Assembly (NCBI GenBank): GCA_009996515.1
Contig: JAACZV010000013.1
Coordinates: forward strand, 1-64,000
DNA from: Comamonadaceae bacterium
GTDB lineage: Bacteria > Pseudomonadota > Gammaproteobacteria > Burkholderiales > Burkholderiaceae_C
Direction: 5' to 3'
DNA: 64,000 nucleotides
In this document: positions 7,658-17,677 of the stretch, piece by piece
Position numbering within the stretch: the first letter of the stretch is position 1
How the letters are laid out: every line of letters begins with the position of its first letter
The notes under the pieces: model-generated
Told to the model about the DNA's origin: nothing
The model's database searches: none
What the model saw: only the letters and a program-made list of their open reading frames with translations
Made by a program: the position numbers and the translations under genes

Positions 7658-9132
7658 ACCGCGAAATGTTGATGCTGGTGGACGCGATCTCGCGCGAAAA
7701 GAGCGTGGAGCGAGATGTTGTGTTCGGTGCGGTGGAAGCCGCACTGGCCTCGGCCACCAAGAAGATTTACGGCGGTGAGGCCGACATCCGCGTGAGCGTC
7801 GATCGCGAGTCGGGCGAGTACGAGACCTTCCGTCGCTGGCATGTCGTGCCCAACGAGGCCGGTCTGCAGAACCCCGATGCCGAGATCCTGCTGTTCGAAG
7901 CCCAGGAGCAGATTCCCGACATCGAGGTGGACGACCACATCGAGGAGCCCGTCGAGTCGCTGACCATCGGACGCATCGGCGCGCAAGCCGCCAAGCAGGT
8001 CATCCTGCAGAAGATCCGTGACGCCGAGCGCGAGCAACTGCTGAACGACTTCATGTCGCGCGGCGAGAAGATCTTCGTCGGCACCGTCAAGCGCCTGGAC
8101 AAGGGTGACATCATCGTCGAGAGCGGCCGCGTGGAAGGCCGCCTCAAGCGCAGCGAGATGATCTCGAAGGAGAACCTGCGCACCGGCGACCGTGTTCGCG
8201 CCGTCATCCTCGGCGTGGACCCGACGCAGCGCGGCCCGCAGATCATGCTGTCGCGTTCCAGCCCCGAGTTCATGAAGGAGCTCTTCGCGCAGGAGGTGCC
8301 GGAGATCGAGCAAGGCCTGCTGGAGATCAAGAGCTGCGCCCGCGACAGCGGCTCGCGCGCCAAGATCGCCGTCGTCAGCCATGACCGTCGCGTCGACCCC
8401 ATCGGCACCTGCGTGGGTGTGCGCGGTTCGCGCGTCAACGGCGTGACGACCGAGCTCGCCGGCGAGCGCGTGGACATCGTGCTGTGGAGCGAAGACCCGG
8501 CCCAGTTCGTCATCGGTGCGCTGGCCCCGGCCAACGTGCAGTCCATCGTCGTCGATGAAGAGCGCCACGCCATGGACGTCGTCGTGGACGAGGAAAACCT
8601 CGCCATCGCCATCGGCCGCGGCGGCCAGAACGTGCGCCTCGCCTCCGAGCTGACCGGCTGGCGCATCAACATCATGTCGGCCGAGGAGTCCGCCGCCAAG
8701 CATGAGCAGGAGACCGAGAGCGTGCGCAAGCTCTTCGTCGAGAAGCTCGACGTGGACGCCGAGGTTGCCGACATCCTGATCGCCGAGGGCTTCACCAGCC
8801 TGGAAGAAGTCGCCTACGTGCCGATGCAGGAAATGCTCGAGATCGAGGCCTTCGACGAGGACACCGTCACCGAGCTGCGCACCCGTGCCAAGGATGCGCT
8901 GCTGACGATGGAAATCGCCAAGGAAGAGAAGGTCGAGGAAGTGTCGCAAGACCTGCGCGACCTGGAAGGCGTGACGCCCGAGCTGCTGAGCAAGCTCGCC
9001 GAGGGCGGCATCAACACCCGCGATGACCTGGCCGACCTGGCCGTGGACGAATTGGTCGACCTGTCCGGCATGGACGAGGCCGCCGCGCGCGCGCTGATCA
9101 TGAAGGCCCGCGAACACTGGTTCAACGCCTGA
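7654..9132 (+). CDS. nusA: transcription elongation/termination factor NusA
   Basis: 492 aa with the full proteobacterial layout: N-terminal RNA polymerase-binding domain (1-130), S1 domain (about 135-200), two KH domains (about 200-345, containing [14 protein letters not shown] and [14 protein letters not shown]), and two C-terminal acidic helix-hairpin-helix repeats (about 365-425 and 440-490). NusA modulates pausing, termination and antitermination. It is translationally coupled to rimP. Confidence 0.98.
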   Translation: MNREMLMLVDAISREKSVERDVVFGAVEAALASATKKIYGGEADIRVSVDRESGEYETFRRWHVVPNEAGLQNPDAEILLFEAQEQIPDIEVDDHIEEPVESLTIGRIGAQAAKQVILQKIRDAEREQLLNDFMSRGEKIFVGTVKRLDKGDIIVESGRVEGRLKRSEMISKENLRTGDRVRAVILGVDPTQRGPQIMLSRSSPEFMKELFAQEVPEIEQGLLEIKSCARDSGSRAKIAVVSHDRRVDPIGTCVGVRGSRVNGVTTELAGERVDIVLWSEDPAQFVIGALAPANVQSIVVDEERHAMDVVVDEENLAIAIGRGGQNVRLASELTGWRINIMSAEESAAKHEQETESVRKLFVEKLDVDAEVADILIAEGFTSLEEVAYVPMQEMLEIEAFDEDTVTELRTRAKDALLTMEIAKEEKVEEVSQDLRDLEGVTPELLSKLAEGGINTRDDLADLAVDELVDLSGMDEAAARALIMKAREHWFNA

Positions 9133-9181
9133 TCGATAACGAACGCTGCGCCGCACCGAAAGCAATTTGAAGGATTCCCAC

Positions 9182-12100
9182 ATGGCCGTGACTACCGTCG
9201 CCCAATTCGCCGCCGAGCTGAGCAAGCCGGCGGGCACGCTGCTGGAGCAGCTGCAAGCCGCGGGCGTCAAAAAGTCTTCCGTCGATGACTCGCTCTCCGA
9301 GTCCGACAAGGAACGCCTGCTCGACCACCTGCGCTCCGCCCATGGCACCGCCGGCACCGAGCGCAAGAAGATCACGCTGGTCAAGAAGTCGACCACCGAG
9401 ATCAAGCAGGCCGATGCCTCCGGCAAGGCCCGCACCATCCAGGTCGAAGTGCGCAAGAAGCGCACCTTCGTCAAGCGTGACGACGCCACCGAGGAGGCCG
9501 GCGCCGGTCCCGACGAGGCCGATCTGATGCGTCGCGAGGAAGAGGCCCAGGCCCAGGCCGCCGCGCTGCGCGCGCAGGAGGAAGAGCTGGCCGCCAAGGT
9601 CAAGGCCCGCGAGGAGGCCGAGCGTGCCGCGCGTGAAGCCGCCGCGGCCAAGGCCGCCGCTGCCGCCGCCGAAGCCGCGGCCGCCGAAGCCGCCGCCAAG
9701 GCCGCTGCGGAAGCCGCCGCGGCCGCCAAGGCCGAAGCGAAGGTCGAGGACAAGGCCGACGACCAAGCCGAGGCTCGCGCCCGCAGCGCCGCTGCTGCCG
9801 CCGCCGAGGCTGCCGCCATCAACAAGGCTGCGGCCGCCAAGCGCAGCTCCCGGGCCGCGCCGGCCCCTGCGGCCGCGGCCGTGGTGGCCCCGCCGCCGCC
9901 GGCCCCCGAGGCTGCTGCGGCACCCGCCCCGGCGCCCGAGGTTGCCGCCAAGCCGGCGCTGCGCGTCGTCAAGGCCGTCGACGCCGCTGCCGAAGAGAAG
10001 CAGCGGCAGGACGACCTGGCCCGCCGCCGCAAGGCAGCCGAGGACGAGGCGGCCAAGATCCGCGCGATGATGAACGCACCCAAGAAGGTGCTCATCGCGA
10101 AGAAGGAAGAGCCCAAGCCCGTCGAGGGCGCAGGCATCAAGGGCACCATCCACAAGAAGGCGGGCGCTCCGGCGCCGGCCGGCGCCGCCGCGGGTGCGGG
10201 CACCGGCAAGCCGGGCGACAAGAAGTCGGTCAAGTCCGAGAAGCTGTCGTCCAGCTGGGCCGATGACGCCGCCAAGAAGCGCGGTCTCAAGACCATCGGT
10301 GCCGGCCCCGCCGGCGCCGGCCGCCCGGGTGGCGGTGGCAACTGGCGCGCTCCGGCCCGCGGTGCCGCCGGTCGCCGTGGCGACCGTGGTGGCAACGGCC
10401 CCTCCAGCTTCCAGGCGCCTGTCGAGCAGCAGATCCAGGAGGTCCACGTCCCCGAGACCATCTCGGTGGCCGACCTCGCTCACAAGATGTCGGTCAAGGC
10501 CGCCGAGGTCATCAAGCAGTTGATGAAGCTGGGCCAGATGGTCACCATCAACCAGCAGCTGGACCAGGAAACGGCCATGATCGTGGTCGAGGAAATGGGC
10601 CACAAGGCCTTCGCCGCCAAGCTGGACGACCCGGATGCCTTCCTGGAAGAAGAGGGCACGTCGGCCGAGCAGCAGCACGAAGCGCTGCCGCGTGCGCCGG
10701 TCGTCACCGTCATGGGTCACGTCGACCACGGCAAGACCTCGCTGCTGGACTACATCCGCCGCTCGCGCGTCGCGGCCGGCGAGGCCGGTGGCATCACGCA
10801 GCACATCGGCGCCTATCACGTCGACACGCCGCGAGGCTCCATCACCTTCCTGGACACCCCGGGTCACGCGGCCTTCACGGCCATGCGGGCGCGTGGCGCC
10901 AAGGCGACCGACATCGTCATCCTGGTCTGTGCGGCCGATGACGGCGTCATGCCCCAGACCAAGGAAGCCATCCACCATGCGAAGGCGGCCGGCGTGCCCA
11001 TCGTGGTCGCGATGACCAAGATCGACAAGCCGGAAGCCAATGCCGAGCGCGTGAAGAGCGAGCTGGTGGGCGAAGAGGTCGTGCCGGAAGAGTTCGGTGG
11101 CGATTCGCCGTTCGTGGGCGTGTCGTCCAAGACCGGCCAGGGCATGGACGAGCTGCTGGAGCAGGTGCTGCTGCAGGCCGAAGTGCTGGAACTGAAGGCG
11201 CCGGTGGAATCCATGGCCAAGGGCCTGGTCATCGAAGCCAAGCTGGACAAGGGCCGCGGCCCGGTCGCCACGGTGCTGGTGCAGAGCGGCACGCTCAAGC
11301 GCGGCGATGTGGTGCTGGCCGGTTCCACCTACGGCCGCGTGCGCGCCATGCTGGACGAGGACGGCAAGGCTGCCACCGAGGCCGGCCCCTCCATCCCGGT
11401 GGAGATCCAGGGCCTGACCGAGGTGCCGCAGGCCGGCGACGAGTTCATGGTGCTGGCCGACGAGCGCCGCGCCCGCGAGATCGCGACCTTCCGTTCGGGC
11501 AAGTACCGCGACGTCAAGCTGGCCAAGCAGCAGGCCGCCAAGCTGGAGAACATGTTCAGCGAGATGGGCGCCGGCGACGTGCAGACGCTGCCGCTGATCA
11601 TCAAGAGCGACGTGCAGGGCTCGCAGGAGGCGCTGGCCGCCTCGCTGCTCAAGCTCAGCAACGCCGAGGTCAAGGTGCAGATCGTCCACGCGGCGGTCGG
11701 TGGCATCAGCGAGAGCGACGTCAACCTGGCCATCGCGTCCAAGGCCGTCATCATCGGCTTCAACGTGCGGGCCGATGCCGGTGCGCGCAAGCTGGCCGAG
11801 AGCAATGCGGTGGACCTGCGCTACTACGGCATCATCTACGACGCCGTGGACGATGTGACCAAGGCCATGTCCGGCATGCTGGCGCCCGAGCAGCGCGAGG
11901 AAGCCCTGGGCACGGCCGAGATCCGCGTCGTGTTCGTCGCCTCCAAGATCGGCACGGTGGCGGGTTCCATGGTCACCAGCGGCCTGGTTCGCCGCGGCGC
12001 CAAGTTCCGCCTGCTGCGCGACAACACCGTCGTCTACACGGGCGAGGTGGAGTCGGTGCGCCGCGAGAAGGACGACGTGCGCGAGGTCAAGGAAGGCTTC

Positions 12101-12193
12101 GAGTGCGGTATCAAGCTCAAGAACTACAGCGACATCAAGGAAGGCGATCAGCTGGAGTTCTTCGAAATCAAGGAAGTGGCCCGCACGCTCTAA
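9182..12193 (+). CDS. infB: translation initiation factor IF-2
   Basis: 1003 aa. Start at 9182 ([18 protein letters not shown]), the usual IF2 N-terminal domain start; an in-frame ATG 15 bases earlier is also possible. The N-terminal half has a long Ala/Glu/Lys/Pro-rich linker (about 120-400), making it longer than the E. coli protein. The GTPase domain starts near residue 511 with GHVDHGKTS, then DTPGHAAF and TKIDKPEA. Domains II-IV follow. IF-2 places initiator tRNA on the 30S subunit. Confidence 0.98.
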   Translation: MAVTTVAQFAAELSKPAGTLLEQLQAAGVKKSSVDDSLSESDKERLLDHLRSAHGTAGTERKKITLVKKSTTEIKQADASGKARTIQVEVRKKRTFVKRDDATEEAGAGPDEADLMRREEEAQAQAAALRAQEEELAAKVKAREEAERAAREAAAAKAAAAAAEAAAAEAAAKAAAEAAAAAKAEAKVEDKADDQAEARARSAAAAAAEAAAINKAAAAKRSSRAAPAPAAAAVVAPPPPAPEAAAAPAPAPEVAAKPALRVVKAVDAAAEEKQRQDDLARRRKAAEDEAAKIRAMMNAPKKVLIAKKEEPKPVEGAGIKGTIHKKAGAPAPAGAAAGAGTGKPGDKKSVKSEKLSSSWADDAAKKRGLKTIGAGPAGAGRPGGGGNWRAPARGAAGRRGDRGGNGPSSFQAPVEQQIQEVHVPETISVADLAHKMSVKAAEVIKQLMKLGQMVTINQQLDQETAMIVVEEMGHKAFAAKLDDPDAFLEEEGTSAEQQHEALPRAPVVTVMGHVDHGKTSLLDYIRRSRVAAGEAGGITQHIGAYHVDTPRGSITFLDTPGHAAFTAMRARGAKATDIVILVCAADDGVMPQTKEAIHHAKAAGVPIVVAMTKIDKPEANAERVKSELVGEEVVPEEFGGDSPFVGVSSKTGQGMDELLEQVLLQAEVLELKAPVESMAKGLVIEAKLDKGRGPVATVLVQSGTLKRGDVVLAGSTYGRVRAMLDEDGKAATEAGPSIPVEIQGLTEVPQAGDEFMVLADERRAREIATFRSGKYRDVKLAKQQAAKLENMFSEMGAGDVQTLPLIIKSDVQGSQEALAASLLKLSNAEVKVQIVHAAVGGISESDVNLAIASKAVIIGFNVRADAGARKLAESNAVDLRYYGIIYDAVDDVTKAMSGMLAPEQREEALGTAEIRVVFVASKIGTVAGSMVTSGLVRRGAKFRLLRDNTVVYTGEVESVRREKDDVREVKEGFECGIKLKNYSDIKEGDQLEFFEIKEVARTL

Positions 12194-12207
12194 ACCGATC
12201 GCAACGC

Positions 12208-12236
12208 TCAGCGGCGGGCGTGCGCTGCCGCTGAGT
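12208..12236 (+). other. hairpin after infB
   Basis: CTCAGCGGC pairs with GCCGCTGAG across an 11-nt loop, 14 bases after the infB stop. There is no T tail, so it is more likely an RNA-processing or stability hairpin inside the operon than a terminator. Confidence 0.5.
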
Positions 12237-12244
12237 CAAGGCCC

Positions 12245-12305
12245 ACCACAGAGGCACAGAGCCGCAGAGACTAGGGTTTTCTCTGCGCCTCTGTGCCTCT
12301 GTGGT
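12245..12305. repeat. 26-bp inverted repeat between infB and rbfA
   Basis: Arms at 12245-12270 and 12280-12305 are reverse complements with one mismatch in 26, around a 9-nt loop. The arms are built from CACAGAGGCACAGAG-like purine-rich words. I recall such CAGAGGCACAGAG inverted repeats as dispersed intergenic elements in many unrelated bacteria, but cannot confirm copy number here. It sits inside an essential operon, 20 bases before the rbfA start, and would form a very stable RNA hairpin. Confidence 0.85.
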
Positions 12306-12324
12306 TGCAATTCGGATTTCCGAC

Positions 12325-12705
12325 ATGAGACATAAACGAGCCATCCCCAACCGAGCGTTCCGCGTCGCCGACCAGATCCAGCGCGATCTGGCCGAGCTGA
12401 TCCGCGAGCTCAAGGATCCGCGCATCGGCATGGCCACCATCAGTGCGGTGGAGGTCACGCCCGACTACGCCCATGCCAAGGTGTTCTTCTCCGTGCTGGT
12501 CGGCGATGCCGCCGAGACGCAGGCGGCGCTGAACGAGGCGGCCGGCTGGCTGCGCAACGGCTTGTTCAAGCGCCTGCAGATCCACACGGTGCCGACGCTG
12601 CACTTCCAGTTCGACCGCACCACCGAGCGCGCCGCCGAGATGACGGCGCTGATCAACAAGGCCAATGCCACGCGTGCCCAGGAGGACGATGAGCACAACG
12701 ACTGA
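12325..12705 (+). CDS. rbfA: 30S ribosome-binding factor RbfA
   Basis: 126 aa KH-like protein needed for late 16S rRNA 5' end maturation and cold growth. Conserved pieces are [14 protein letters not shown] and LKDPRIG near the N-terminus and the LHFQFDRT strand. Start taken at 12325 ([12 protein letters not shown]). The gene end overlaps truB by 17 bases, so the two are translationally linked. Confidence 0.95.
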   Translation: MRHKRAIPNRAFRVADQIQRDLAELIRELKDPRIGMATISAVEVTPDYAHAKVFFSVLVGDAAETQAALNEAAGWLRNGLFKRLQIHTVPTLHFQFDRTTERAAEMTALINKANATRAQEDDEHND

Positions 12706-13675
12706 GCCGCAGCAGCGCGCGCCGCGTGACGCGGGCGCGGAGCGCCCGCCGCGCGTGCGGGTGCAGCGCCGCGCCCTGCACGGCGTGTTGTTGCTCGACA
12801 AGCCGCTGGGCCTGTCGAGCAACGACGCACTGCAGAAGGCCAAATGGCTGCTGCGTGCCGAGAAGGCCGGTCACACCGGCACGCTGGACCCGCTGGCCAC
12901 CGGCCTGCTGCCGCTGTGCTTTGGCGCTGCGACCAAGTTCAGCCAGGCCAGCCTGGACGCCGACAAGCGCTACCTGGCCACGCTGGCGCTGGGCATACGC
13001 ACGACCACCGGCGACGCCGAGGGCGAGGTGCTGGAGCGCCAGGAGGCCGGCCACATCACGCGCGAGCAGATCGAGGCGGCCTGCCGCGCCTTCACCGGCG
13101 AGATCGACCAGATGCCGCCCATGTACTCGGCGCTCAAGCACGAGGGCCGGGCGCTGTACGAATACGCCCGCGAGGGCGTGGAGATCGAGCGCAAGAGCCG
13201 CCGCGTGACCCTTCACGCCATCGACATCGTCGCGTTGCAGGCTGGCACCGTGACCCTGGACGTTCGCTGCAGCAAAGGCACCTACATCCGCACGCTGGCC
13301 GAAGACATCGGCGCGGCGCTGGGCGTGGGCGCGTCTCTTGCGGCGCTGCGCCGCACGGCTTCGGGCGGCCTGACGCTGGACGGCGCCGTCACGCTGGCGC
13401 AGCTGGAAGCCCTGCCCGACGAGCAGCGCGCCGCGCTGCTGACCTCGCCCGACCGTCTGCTGGCCGATGCGCCCGAGCTGCGCCTGAACCTGGCCGACGC
13501 CACCCGTTTCCTGTCCGGCCTGCGTCGCCGCGTCGACGCGCCGGATGCCCAGCGCGTGCGCGTCTACGGCCCGGAGCCCAAGGCCTTCCTGGGCAGCGCC
13601 CACATCATTTCCGGCGAACTGATCGCCGACCGTCTGTTGACCCCGCCGGAGGTCCAGGCGCTGCTCTCCGCCTGA
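12689..13675 (+). CDS. truB: tRNA pseudouridine(55) synthase TruB
   Basis: 328 aa. The start at 12689 is favoured by AGGAGG 4-9 bases upstream, lying inside the rbfA end. The catalytic aspartate is D67 in [12 protein letters not shown]. Conserved [13 protein letters not shown] and [15 protein letters not shown] also fit. The enzyme makes pseudouridine 55 in the T-loop of elongator tRNAs. The first ~28 residues are a basic extension. Confidence 0.97.
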   Translation: MSTTTEPQQRAPRDAGAERPPRVRVQRRALHGVLLLDKPLGLSSNDALQKAKWLLRAEKAGHTGTLDPLATGLLPLCFGAATKFSQASLDADKRYLATLALGIRTTTGDAEGEVLERQEAGHITREQIEAACRAFTGEIDQMPPMYSALKHEGRALYEYAREGVEIERKSRRVTLHAIDIVALQAGTVTLDVRCSKGTYIRTLAEDIGAALGVGASLAALRRTASGGLTLDGAVTLAQLEALPDEQRAALLTSPDRLLADAPELRLNLADATRFLSGLRRRVDAPDAQRVRVYGPEPKAFLGSAHIISGELIADRLLTPPEVQALLSA

Positions 13676-13702
13676 ACCCGGTTTCCATCCAAGCACGCAG
13701 TC

Positions 13703-15526
13703 ATGACCACCCCGATCCGCAACATCGCCATCATCGCCCACGTCGACCATGGCAAGACCACCATGGTCGACCAACTGCTGCGCCAGAGCGGCACCTTCGC
13801 CGACCATGAGAAGGTCGTCGACACCGTGATGGACAGCAACGCCATCGAACGCGAGCGTGGCATCACCATCCTGGCCAAGAACTGCGCGGTGTCGTGGGGC
13901 GGCACCCACATCAACATCGTCGACACGCCCGGCCACGCGGACTTCGGCGGCGAGGTGGAGCGCGCGCTGTCCATGGTGGACGGCGTGGTGCTGCTGATCG
14001 ACGCCCAGGAAGGCCCGATGCCGCAGACCCGCTTCGTCACGAAGAAGGCGCTGGCCCTGGGCCTGAAGCCCATCGTCGTCGTCAACAAGGTCGACAAGCC
14101 GGGCGCCAAGCCCGACGCCGTCATCAACGCCGCCTTCGACCTGTTCGACAAGCTGGGCGCCACCGACGAGCAGCTGGACTTCCCCGTCGTCTACGCCTCC
14201 GGCATTAATGGCTGGACCTCGCTGGAGGAGGGCGCGCCCGGTGAACAGTGGGGCCCCGACATGTCGGCCCTGTTCGAGACCATCCTCAAGCATGTGCCGT
14301 CGCAGAAGGGCGATCCCAACGCGCCGCTGCAGCTGCAGATCTCGGCACTGGACTACTCCAGCTTCGTCGGCCGCATCGGCGTGGGCCGCATCAGCCAGGG
14401 CACCATCAAGCCCGGCATGGACGTGCTCGTGATGGAAGGTCCGGATGGCAAGACCACCAAGGGCCGCATCAACCAGGTGCTGACCTTCCAGGGGCTGGAC
14501 CGCATGCAGACCCCCCAGGCCGGCCCGGGCGACATCGTGCTGATCAACGGCATCGACGAGATCGGCATCGGCGTCACGGTGACCAGCATTGCCGACCCGC
14601 AGCCCCTGCCCATGCTGAAGGTCGACGAACCCACGCTGACGATGAACTTCTGCGTCAACACCAGCCCGCTGGCCGGCCGCGAAGGCAAGTACGTCACCAG
14701 CCGCCAGATCTGGGACCGCCTGCAGAAGGAGTTGCAGAGCAACGTGGCGCTGCGCGTGTCGGAAACCAGCGAGGACGGCGTCTTCGAGGTCATGGGCCGC
14801 GGCGAGCTGCACCTGACGATTCTTCTCGAGAACATGCGCCGCGAGGGCTATGAGCTGGCCGTCTCCAAGCCGCGCGTGGTGTTCAAGGAGATCGACGGCG
14901 TGAAGTGCGAGCCCATCGAGCTCGTCACCGCCGACGTCGAGGAAGCCCACCAGGGCGGCGTCATGCAGGCCCTGGGCGAGCGCAAGGGCGAGCTGGTGAA
15001 CATGGAGCCGGACGGCCGTGGCCGCGTGCGCCTGGAGTACCGCATTCCGGCGCGCGGCCTGATCGGCTTCAGCAACGAGTTCCTGAACCTGACCCGTGGC
15101 TCGGGCCTGATCAGCAACATCTTCGACGGCTACGAGCCCCACAAGGGCGAGATCGCCAGCCGCAAGAACGGCGTGCTGATCTCCATGGACGCCGGCGAGA
15201 TCTTCACCTACGCGCTGGGCAAGCTGGACGACCGCGGCCGCATGTTCGTCAAGCCCAACGACCCGGTGTACGAGGGCATGATCGTCGGCATCCACAGCCG
15301 CGACAACGACCTGGTCGTCAACGCCACGCGCACCAAGCAGCTGACGAACTTCCGCGTCTCCGGCAAGGAAGACGCGATCAAGATCACGCCGCCCATCGAG
15401 CTGACGCTGGAGTACGGCGTCGAGTTCATCGAGGACGACGAGCTGGTCGAGATCACGCCCAAGAGCGTGCGCCTGCGCAAGCGCCATCTCTCGGAAAACG
15501 ACCGGAAGCGCGCGGCCCGCGCTTGA
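13703..15526 (+). CDS. typA: ribosome-associated translational GTPase TypA/BipA
   Basis: 607 aa, the standard length. The GTPase domain starts at once: AHVDHGKTT (12-20), then RERGITI, DTPGHADFGGEVER and NKVDKPGA. EF-G-like domains and the BipA-specific C-terminal domain follow. TypA acts in 50S assembly and stress/cold adaptation. It follows truB by 27 bases and probably ends the operon, as hairpins lie directly downstream. Confidence 0.97.
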   Translation: MTTPIRNIAIIAHVDHGKTTMVDQLLRQSGTFADHEKVVDTVMDSNAIERERGITILAKNCAVSWGGTHINIVDTPGHADFGGEVERALSMVDGVVLLIDAQEGPMPQTRFVTKKALALGLKPIVVVNKVDKPGAKPDAVINAAFDLFDKLGATDEQLDFPVVYASGINGWTSLEEGAPGEQWGPDMSALFETILKHVPSQKGDPNAPLQLQISALDYSSFVGRIGVGRISQGTIKPGMDVLVMEGPDGKTTKGRINQVLTFQGLDRMQTPQAGPGDIVLINGIDEIGIGVTVTSIADPQPLPMLKVDEPTLTMNFCVNTSPLAGREGKYVTSRQIWDRLQKELQSNVALRVSETSEDGVFEVMGRGELHLTILLENMRREGYELAVSKPRVVFKEIDGVKCEPIELVTADVEEAHQGGVMQALGERKGELVNMEPDGRGRVRLEYRIPARGLIGFSNEFLNLTRGSGLISNIFDGYEPHKGEIASRKNGVLISMDAGEIFTYALGKLDDRGRMFVKPNDPVYEGMIVGIHSRDNDLVVNATRTKQLTNFRVSGKEDAIKITPPIELTLEYGVEFIEDDELVEITPKSVRLRKRHLSENDRKRAARA

Positions 15527-15589
15527 GCGCAGGCCGCCCACTCCCGGTCGCTTTCCGCGCGTGCCGCGGCTGAGCGTTGGGCTCCCCCC

Positions 15590-15656
15590 AGCCCCCCTCC
15601 GAGAGGGGGCTCTAGCTAGAGAATTGCCCGCGCCCCGTTTGACGGGGCGCTCTTGC
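15590..15656 (+). terminator. two hairpins after typA, the second abutting the next start codon
   Basis: AGCCCCC/GGGGGCT (15590-15611, 8-nt loop) is followed by GCGCCCCG/CGGGGCGC (15630-15650, 5-nt loop TTTGA) and TCTTG. The second hairpin ends 6 bases before the ATG of the EamA gene and leaves no room for a Shine-Dalgarno sequence. It may be the typA terminator, with little T-tail. Confidence 0.5.
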
Positions 15657-16565
15657 ATGAGTCACCGGTCTGCCGTCCTGCTGATGCTGCTGGTCACGCT
15701 GATGTGGAGTTCGGCGGGCGTCGTCACGCGGCATCTGGACGCGGCGCGCGGCTTCGAGATCACGTTCTGGCGCGCGCTGTTCAACGCGGCGGCGCTGCTG
15801 CTCATCCTGGGCTTCATGCGCGGCCGGGCGTTGCTGGCGGCGCTGCGCGGCGGCGTCGTCTGGGCCTCGGGCCTGTGCTGGGCCGTCATGTTCACGAGCT
15901 TCATGATGGCGCTGTCGCTGACGACGGTGGCCAACGTGCTGGTCACGATGTCGCTGTCGCCGCTGTTCACGGCGGTGTTCGCGCGCGTCTTCCTGCGCCA
16001 GCCGGTTCCGGCCCACACCTGGTGGTCCATCGCGCTGGCCGGCGCGGGCATCGCGTGGATGTTCGGTGGCCAGCTGGGCGGGCCGCTGCTGGGTGTCTGG
16101 GTCGCGCTGGGCGTGCCGCTCGCTGCCGCCGCGAACTGGTGTCTGCTGCAGAAGGTGGGGCAGGGCGGCAAGGAGGAGAGCAAGCGCGTCGATGAGGACG
16201 GCGGCCCGCCCGACATGCTGCCCGCCGTCCTCATCGGCGCGCTGATCGCGATGGCCGTGACGCTGCCGCTGGCATGGCCGCTGCGGGCCGGCGCCCATGA
16301 TCTGGGCCTGCTGGCCTTCCTCGGTGTGTTCCAGCTCGCCATCCCCTGCCTGCTGGCCGTGCGCCTCGCGCGCGAGCTGCCCAGCCACGAGATCGCGCTG
16401 CTGGGCCAGGCCGAGACGCTGCTGGGCGTGCTGTGGGCCTGGCTGTTTGCGGGCGAACACCCTGGCAGCGCGGCCCTGATAGGCGGTAGCCTCGTACTGG
16501 CCGCCTTGGTTGCCAACGAGGCGCTGGCCGCTTCCTCCGACAAATCCGCATTGAAGAACGCATGA
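15657..16565 (+). CDS. EamA/DMT-superfamily transporter
   Basis: 302 aa with about ten hydrophobic segments in two EamA repeats. The first contains LMWSSAGVVTRHLD, the second ends LLGVLWAWLFAGEHPG, the usual EamA C-terminal signature. Substrate unknown; the family exports amino acids, metabolites or drugs. Start at 15657 is the first ATG, but a hairpin directly upstream hides any ribosome binding site; a start at residue 10 (MLLVTL) is possible. Overlaps the next gene by 4 bases. Confidence 0.85.
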   Translation: MSHRSAVLLMLLVTLMWSSAGVVTRHLDAARGFEITFWRALFNAAALLLILGFMRGRALLAALRGGVVWASGLCWAVMFTSFMMALSLTTVANVLVTMSLSPLFTAVFARVFLRQPVPAHTWWSIALAGAGIAWMFGGQLGGPLLGVWVALGVPLAAAANWCLLQKVGQGGKEESKRVDEDGGPPDMLPAVLIGALIAMAVTLPLAWPLRAGAHDLGLLAFLGVFQLAIPCLLAVRLARELPSHEIALLGQAETLLGVLWAWLFAGEHPGSAALIGGSLVLAALVANEALAASSDKSALKNA

Positions 16566-17677
16566 GTGACCTGATCCCGACCCTGGTATCCGATGGCCAG
16601 ATCCTGGCCGACGTCAATGGCTGCCTCGGCCTCATCACGCTGAACCGCCCGCAGGCGCTGAATGCGCTGTCGCTGGGCATGGTGCGCGACATGACGACGC
16701 TGCTGCGGCACTGGGCGGCCCGCCCGGAGATCCAGGCCGTGGCCGTCATCGGCGCGGGCCGCGAGGGCAAGGCGCCGGCCTTCTGCGCCGGCGGCGACAT
16801 CCGCTTCTTCCACCAGGCCGCCCATGCAGGCGACCCGGCGCTGGACGACTTCTTCACCGAGGAATACCGCCTCAACCACCTGATCCACCACTACCCCAAG
16901 CCCTATGTCGCGCTGATGGACGGCGTCGTCATGGGCGGCGGCATGGGCATCAGCCAGGGCGCCAAGCTGCGCGTGCTGTCGGAGCGCTCCAAGCTGGCCA
17001 TGCCCGAGACCGGCATCGGCCTGTTCCCGGACGTGGGCGGCGGCTACTTCCTGGCCCAATGCCCGGGCCATGTGGGCGAGTGGCTGGCGCTGACCGGCCA
17101 GACCATCGCGGCCGGCGACGCCATCGAATGGGGGCTGGGCGACGTCTATGTGCCGGCCGCGCAGTGGGACGACCTGGTGCAGGCGCTGCGCACCGGCGCC
17201 CAGCCCAGCGCCGAGCATGTGGTCGCCACCGTCATGGAGCGCGCCGACCTCGCGCCCGCCGCCGATCCCAAGGCCGCGGCCGAGCGCATCGACCGTCATT
17301 TCGGCGAGGCCACGCTGGGCGGCATCCTGGACTCGCTGGCCGCGGCCGGTGACGACTGGGCCCAGCAGACCCACGCGACGCTGCTGAAGCGCTCGCCGCT
17401 GATGTTGGCCGTCACGCTGGAGCTGGTGCGCCGCGGCCGCCGGCTCAGCCTGGCCGACGACCTGCGCCTGGAGCGCGACCTCGTGCACCACAGCTTCCAC
17501 CTGCGCGGCGCGGCGCGCAGCGAGACGGTGGAGGGCATACGCGCGCTGGCCGTCGACAAAGACCATGCGCCGCGCTGGTCGCCCGCCCGCGTGGCCGACA
17601 TCGACCCGGCCGAGGTGGCAGCCTTCTTCGTCAGCCCCTGGACGCCGGAGCAGCATCCGCTGCGAGACCTCGAATGA
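16562..17677 (+). CDS. enoyl-CoA hydratase/isomerase family protein, 3-hydroxyisobutyryl-CoA hydrolase type
   Basis: 371 aa crotonase-fold protein of the longer HIBCH type. FCAGGDIRFF (oxyanion region) and PETGIGLFPDVGGGYFL match the HIBCH signature, where the Glu of PET and the Asp of PDVG are the catalytic acids. It would hydrolyse 3-hydroxyisobutyryl-CoA in valine breakdown, or act on a similar beta-hydroxyacyl-CoA. It shares 4-base overlaps with the transporter before and dusA after, although the three functions look unrelated. Confidence 0.88.
   Translation: MSDLIPTLVSDGQILADVNGCLGLITLNRPQALNALSLGMVRDMTTLLRHWAARPEIQAVAVIGAGREGKAPAFCAGGDIRFFHQAAHAGDPALDDFFTEEYRLNHLIHHYPKPYVALMDGVVMGGGMGISQGAKLRVLSERSKLAMPETGIGLFPDVGGGYFLAQCPGHVGEWLALTGQTIAAGDAIEWGLGDVYVPAAQWDDLVQALRTGAQPSAEHVVATVMERADLAPAADPKAAAERIDRHFGEATLGGILDSLAAAGDDWAQQTHATLLKRSPLMLAVTLELVRRGRRLSLADDLRLERDLVHHSFHLRGAARSETVEGIRALAVDKDHAPRWSPARVADIDPAEVAAFFVSPWTPEQHPLRDLE

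Noticed and set aside
9600-10000. apparent repeat array in infB
   Set aside because: It is the Ala/Glu/Lys/Pro-rich linker of IF-2 encoded by GCC/GCG-heavy codons, common in betaproteobacterial IF-2, not a DNA repeat element.
7288-10461. 1057-codon minus-strand open frame
   Set aside because: Antisense across rimP, nusA and infB, low-complexity Ser/Ala product, no ribosome binding site. A shadow of the real genes.
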